Assembly: GCA_005884705.1 (NCBI GenBank)
Contig: VBAF01000192.1
Coordinates: 1-6,215, forward strand
DNA length: 6,215 nt
Direction: 5' to 3'
Source: Alphaproteobacteria bacterium
GTDB taxonomy: Bacteria; Pseudomonadota; Alphaproteobacteria; Reyranellales; Reyranellaceae
The notes below the pieces were generated by a model. It was not told where the DNA came from. It ran no database searches and worked only from the letters and a program-made list of their open reading frames with translations. Numbering within the stretch: the first letter of the stretch is position 1; every line of letters starts with the position of its first letter. This document shows positions 5,295 through 6,215 of this stretch, piece after piece. A program made the position numbers and the translations under genes.

Positions 5295-6215
5295 TTACCT
5301 TTGCGGCATGCCCTGGGGCACGACGGTCTGCACGATCGACGCATCGAGCGCCTCGTATTGGTGATAGCCGATCGTCGCGTAGAGCTCGGCGCGGGTCTGC
5401 ATTTCGCCGACGATGTTCTGCGTGCCGCCGTCGCGCTTGAGGGCGGCGTAGAGCCTGGCCTGCGCCTTGTTGGCGACCCGGAAGGCCGAGACCGGCCAGA
5501 TCACCATGCGGTAGCCCATCGCCTCGAACTCCGCGGCGGTGAAGAACGGCGTGCGGCCGAACTCGGTCATGTTGGCCAACAGCTTCACGCCCGGCATCGC
5601 CTGGGCGAAGGCGCGGAACATCTCGGCGTTGACGAGCGCCTCGGGGAATATCGCGTCGGCGCCGGCCTCGAGATAGCGCTTGGCGCGCGCCACCGCGCCG
5701 TCGATGCCTTCGCTCGCCGCCGCGTCGGTGCGGGCGACGATCACCAGCTCGCGCCGCGCCTTGCGGGCGGCCGCGACCTTGGCCGCCATGTCGTGCGGAT
5801 CGGCGAGCTTCTTGTCGTTGAGATGGCCGCACTTCTTGGGGAGAAGCTGATCCTCGATATGGACGGCGCCCGCCCCCGCTTCCTCGAAGGCGCGCACCAT
5901 GTGCATGACATTCAGCGCCTCGCCGTAGCCGGTGTCGCCGTCGACCAGCAGCGGCAGGCCGCTCGCCCGCGCGACCTGGCGGATGAAGAAGCAGACCTCG
6001 TCGACCGTGATGACGCCGAGATCGGGCAGGCCCATCGAGGCCGACATGGCGGCACCCGATAGATAGACCGCCGCGAAGCCCGCCTCCCTCGCCTGTAGCG
6101 CTGCGAGCCCGTTGTGCGTGCCGGGCATCTGCAGGATGCCGGGCCGCTCGAGCAGGGCGCGGAAACGGGCGCCGGCCGGCGCGGTCGGCAAGTCGTCGGC
6201 GACGAGATACGGCAT
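5295..6215 (-). CDS. prpB: Methylisocitrate lyase (PrpB-type, isocitrate lyase/PEP mutase superfamily)
   Basis: A 306-residue lyase that in the 2-methylcitrate cycle cleaves 2-methylisocitrate to pyruvate and succinate, the last step of propionyl-CoA disposal. The catalytic loop PKKCGH (126-131) carries Cys129, the mark of isocitrate/methylisocitrate lyases rather than PEP mutases or oxaloacetate decarboxylases. Other active-site features are YLSG (51-54), Mg-binding VDGDTG (Asp92, Asp94), HIEDQ with Glu121, ARTD with Arg162, FPEA with Glu191, and LANMTEFG. The C-terminal MQTRAELY...YHQYE block matches what I recall of E. coli PrpB (about 296 aa). The ATG lies on the last three bases of the window, so its ribosome binding site cannot be seen and an upstream in-frame start cannot be excluded, but the N-terminus and length fit a complete protein. 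prpC and prpD are not in view. It is convergent with the amidase and probably unrelated to it. A close lyase acting on another 2-alkylmalate-type substrate is possible. Confidence 0.93.
   Translation of the reverse strand: MPYLVADDLPTAPAGARFRALLERPGILQMPGTHNGLAALQAREAGFAAVYLSGAAMSASMGLPDLGVITVDEVCFFIRQVARASGLPLLVDGDTGYGEALNVMHMVRAFEEAGAGAVHIEDQLLPKKCGHLNDKKLADPHDMAAKVAAARKARRELVIVARTDAAASEGIDGAVARAKRYLEAGADAIFPEALVNAEMFRAFAQAMPGVKLLANMTEFGRTPFFTAAEFEAMGYRMVIWPVSAFRVANKAQARLYAALKRDGGTQNIVGEMQTRAELYATIGYHQYEALDASIVQTVVPQGMPQR

Overview
The window is GC-rich with strong G/C preference at third codon positions. Almost all of it is coding, and five of its six gene junctions or intergenic gaps are under 60 bases. 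Gene content (CoxD/CoxE/XdhC-type maturation genes, a PrpB-type lyase, an SDR-amidase pair) and codon use suggest an alphaproteobacterium, perhaps Rhizobiales or Rhodospirillales-like. That assignment is inference, since no rRNA or other marker gene is present.

Left block, minus strand, read right to left (3035 down to 1): a MoxR-type AAA+ ATPase (CoxD-like), a CoxE-like VWA protein, a 106-residue protein that is only the XdhC/CoxI N-terminal domain, and a second XdhC-family protein carrying the Rossmann-type domain, cut by the window edge. This is the accessory cassette used to mature molybdenum hydroxylases of the CO dehydrogenase / xanthine dehydrogenase family by assembling and inserting the sulfurated Mo cofactor. 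The last three genes are tightly packed (3-base gap, then a 1-base stop/start overlap). CoxD and CoxE are separated by 124 bases that hold an 89-bp nested inverted repeat. No structural (large/medium/small subunit) hydroxylase gene is visible; the target enzyme should lie outside the window.

Middle block, plus strand (3092 to 5247), divergent from coxD: a classical short-chain dehydrogenase/reductase and an amidase-signature hydrolase, joined by a TGATG stop/start overlap and so very likely one operon. The 56-base divergent gap has a sigma70-like promoter candidate for this operon. That candidate overlaps the coxD start codon and a 7-bp inverted repeat around it.

Right block, minus strand (6215 down to 5295), convergent with the amidase: a methylisocitrate lyase (PrpB-type) of the PEP mutase/isocitrate lyase superfamily. 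It appears complete, with its start codon exactly on the window edge.

The most notable points are non-coding and architectural. The ribosome binding sites of both coxD and coxE lie in predicted RNA hairpins, the coxE site being supplied by the palindromic repeat itself. The XdhC function is split into two overlapping genes. I saw no tRNA, rRNA, CRISPR, transposase or phage feature.
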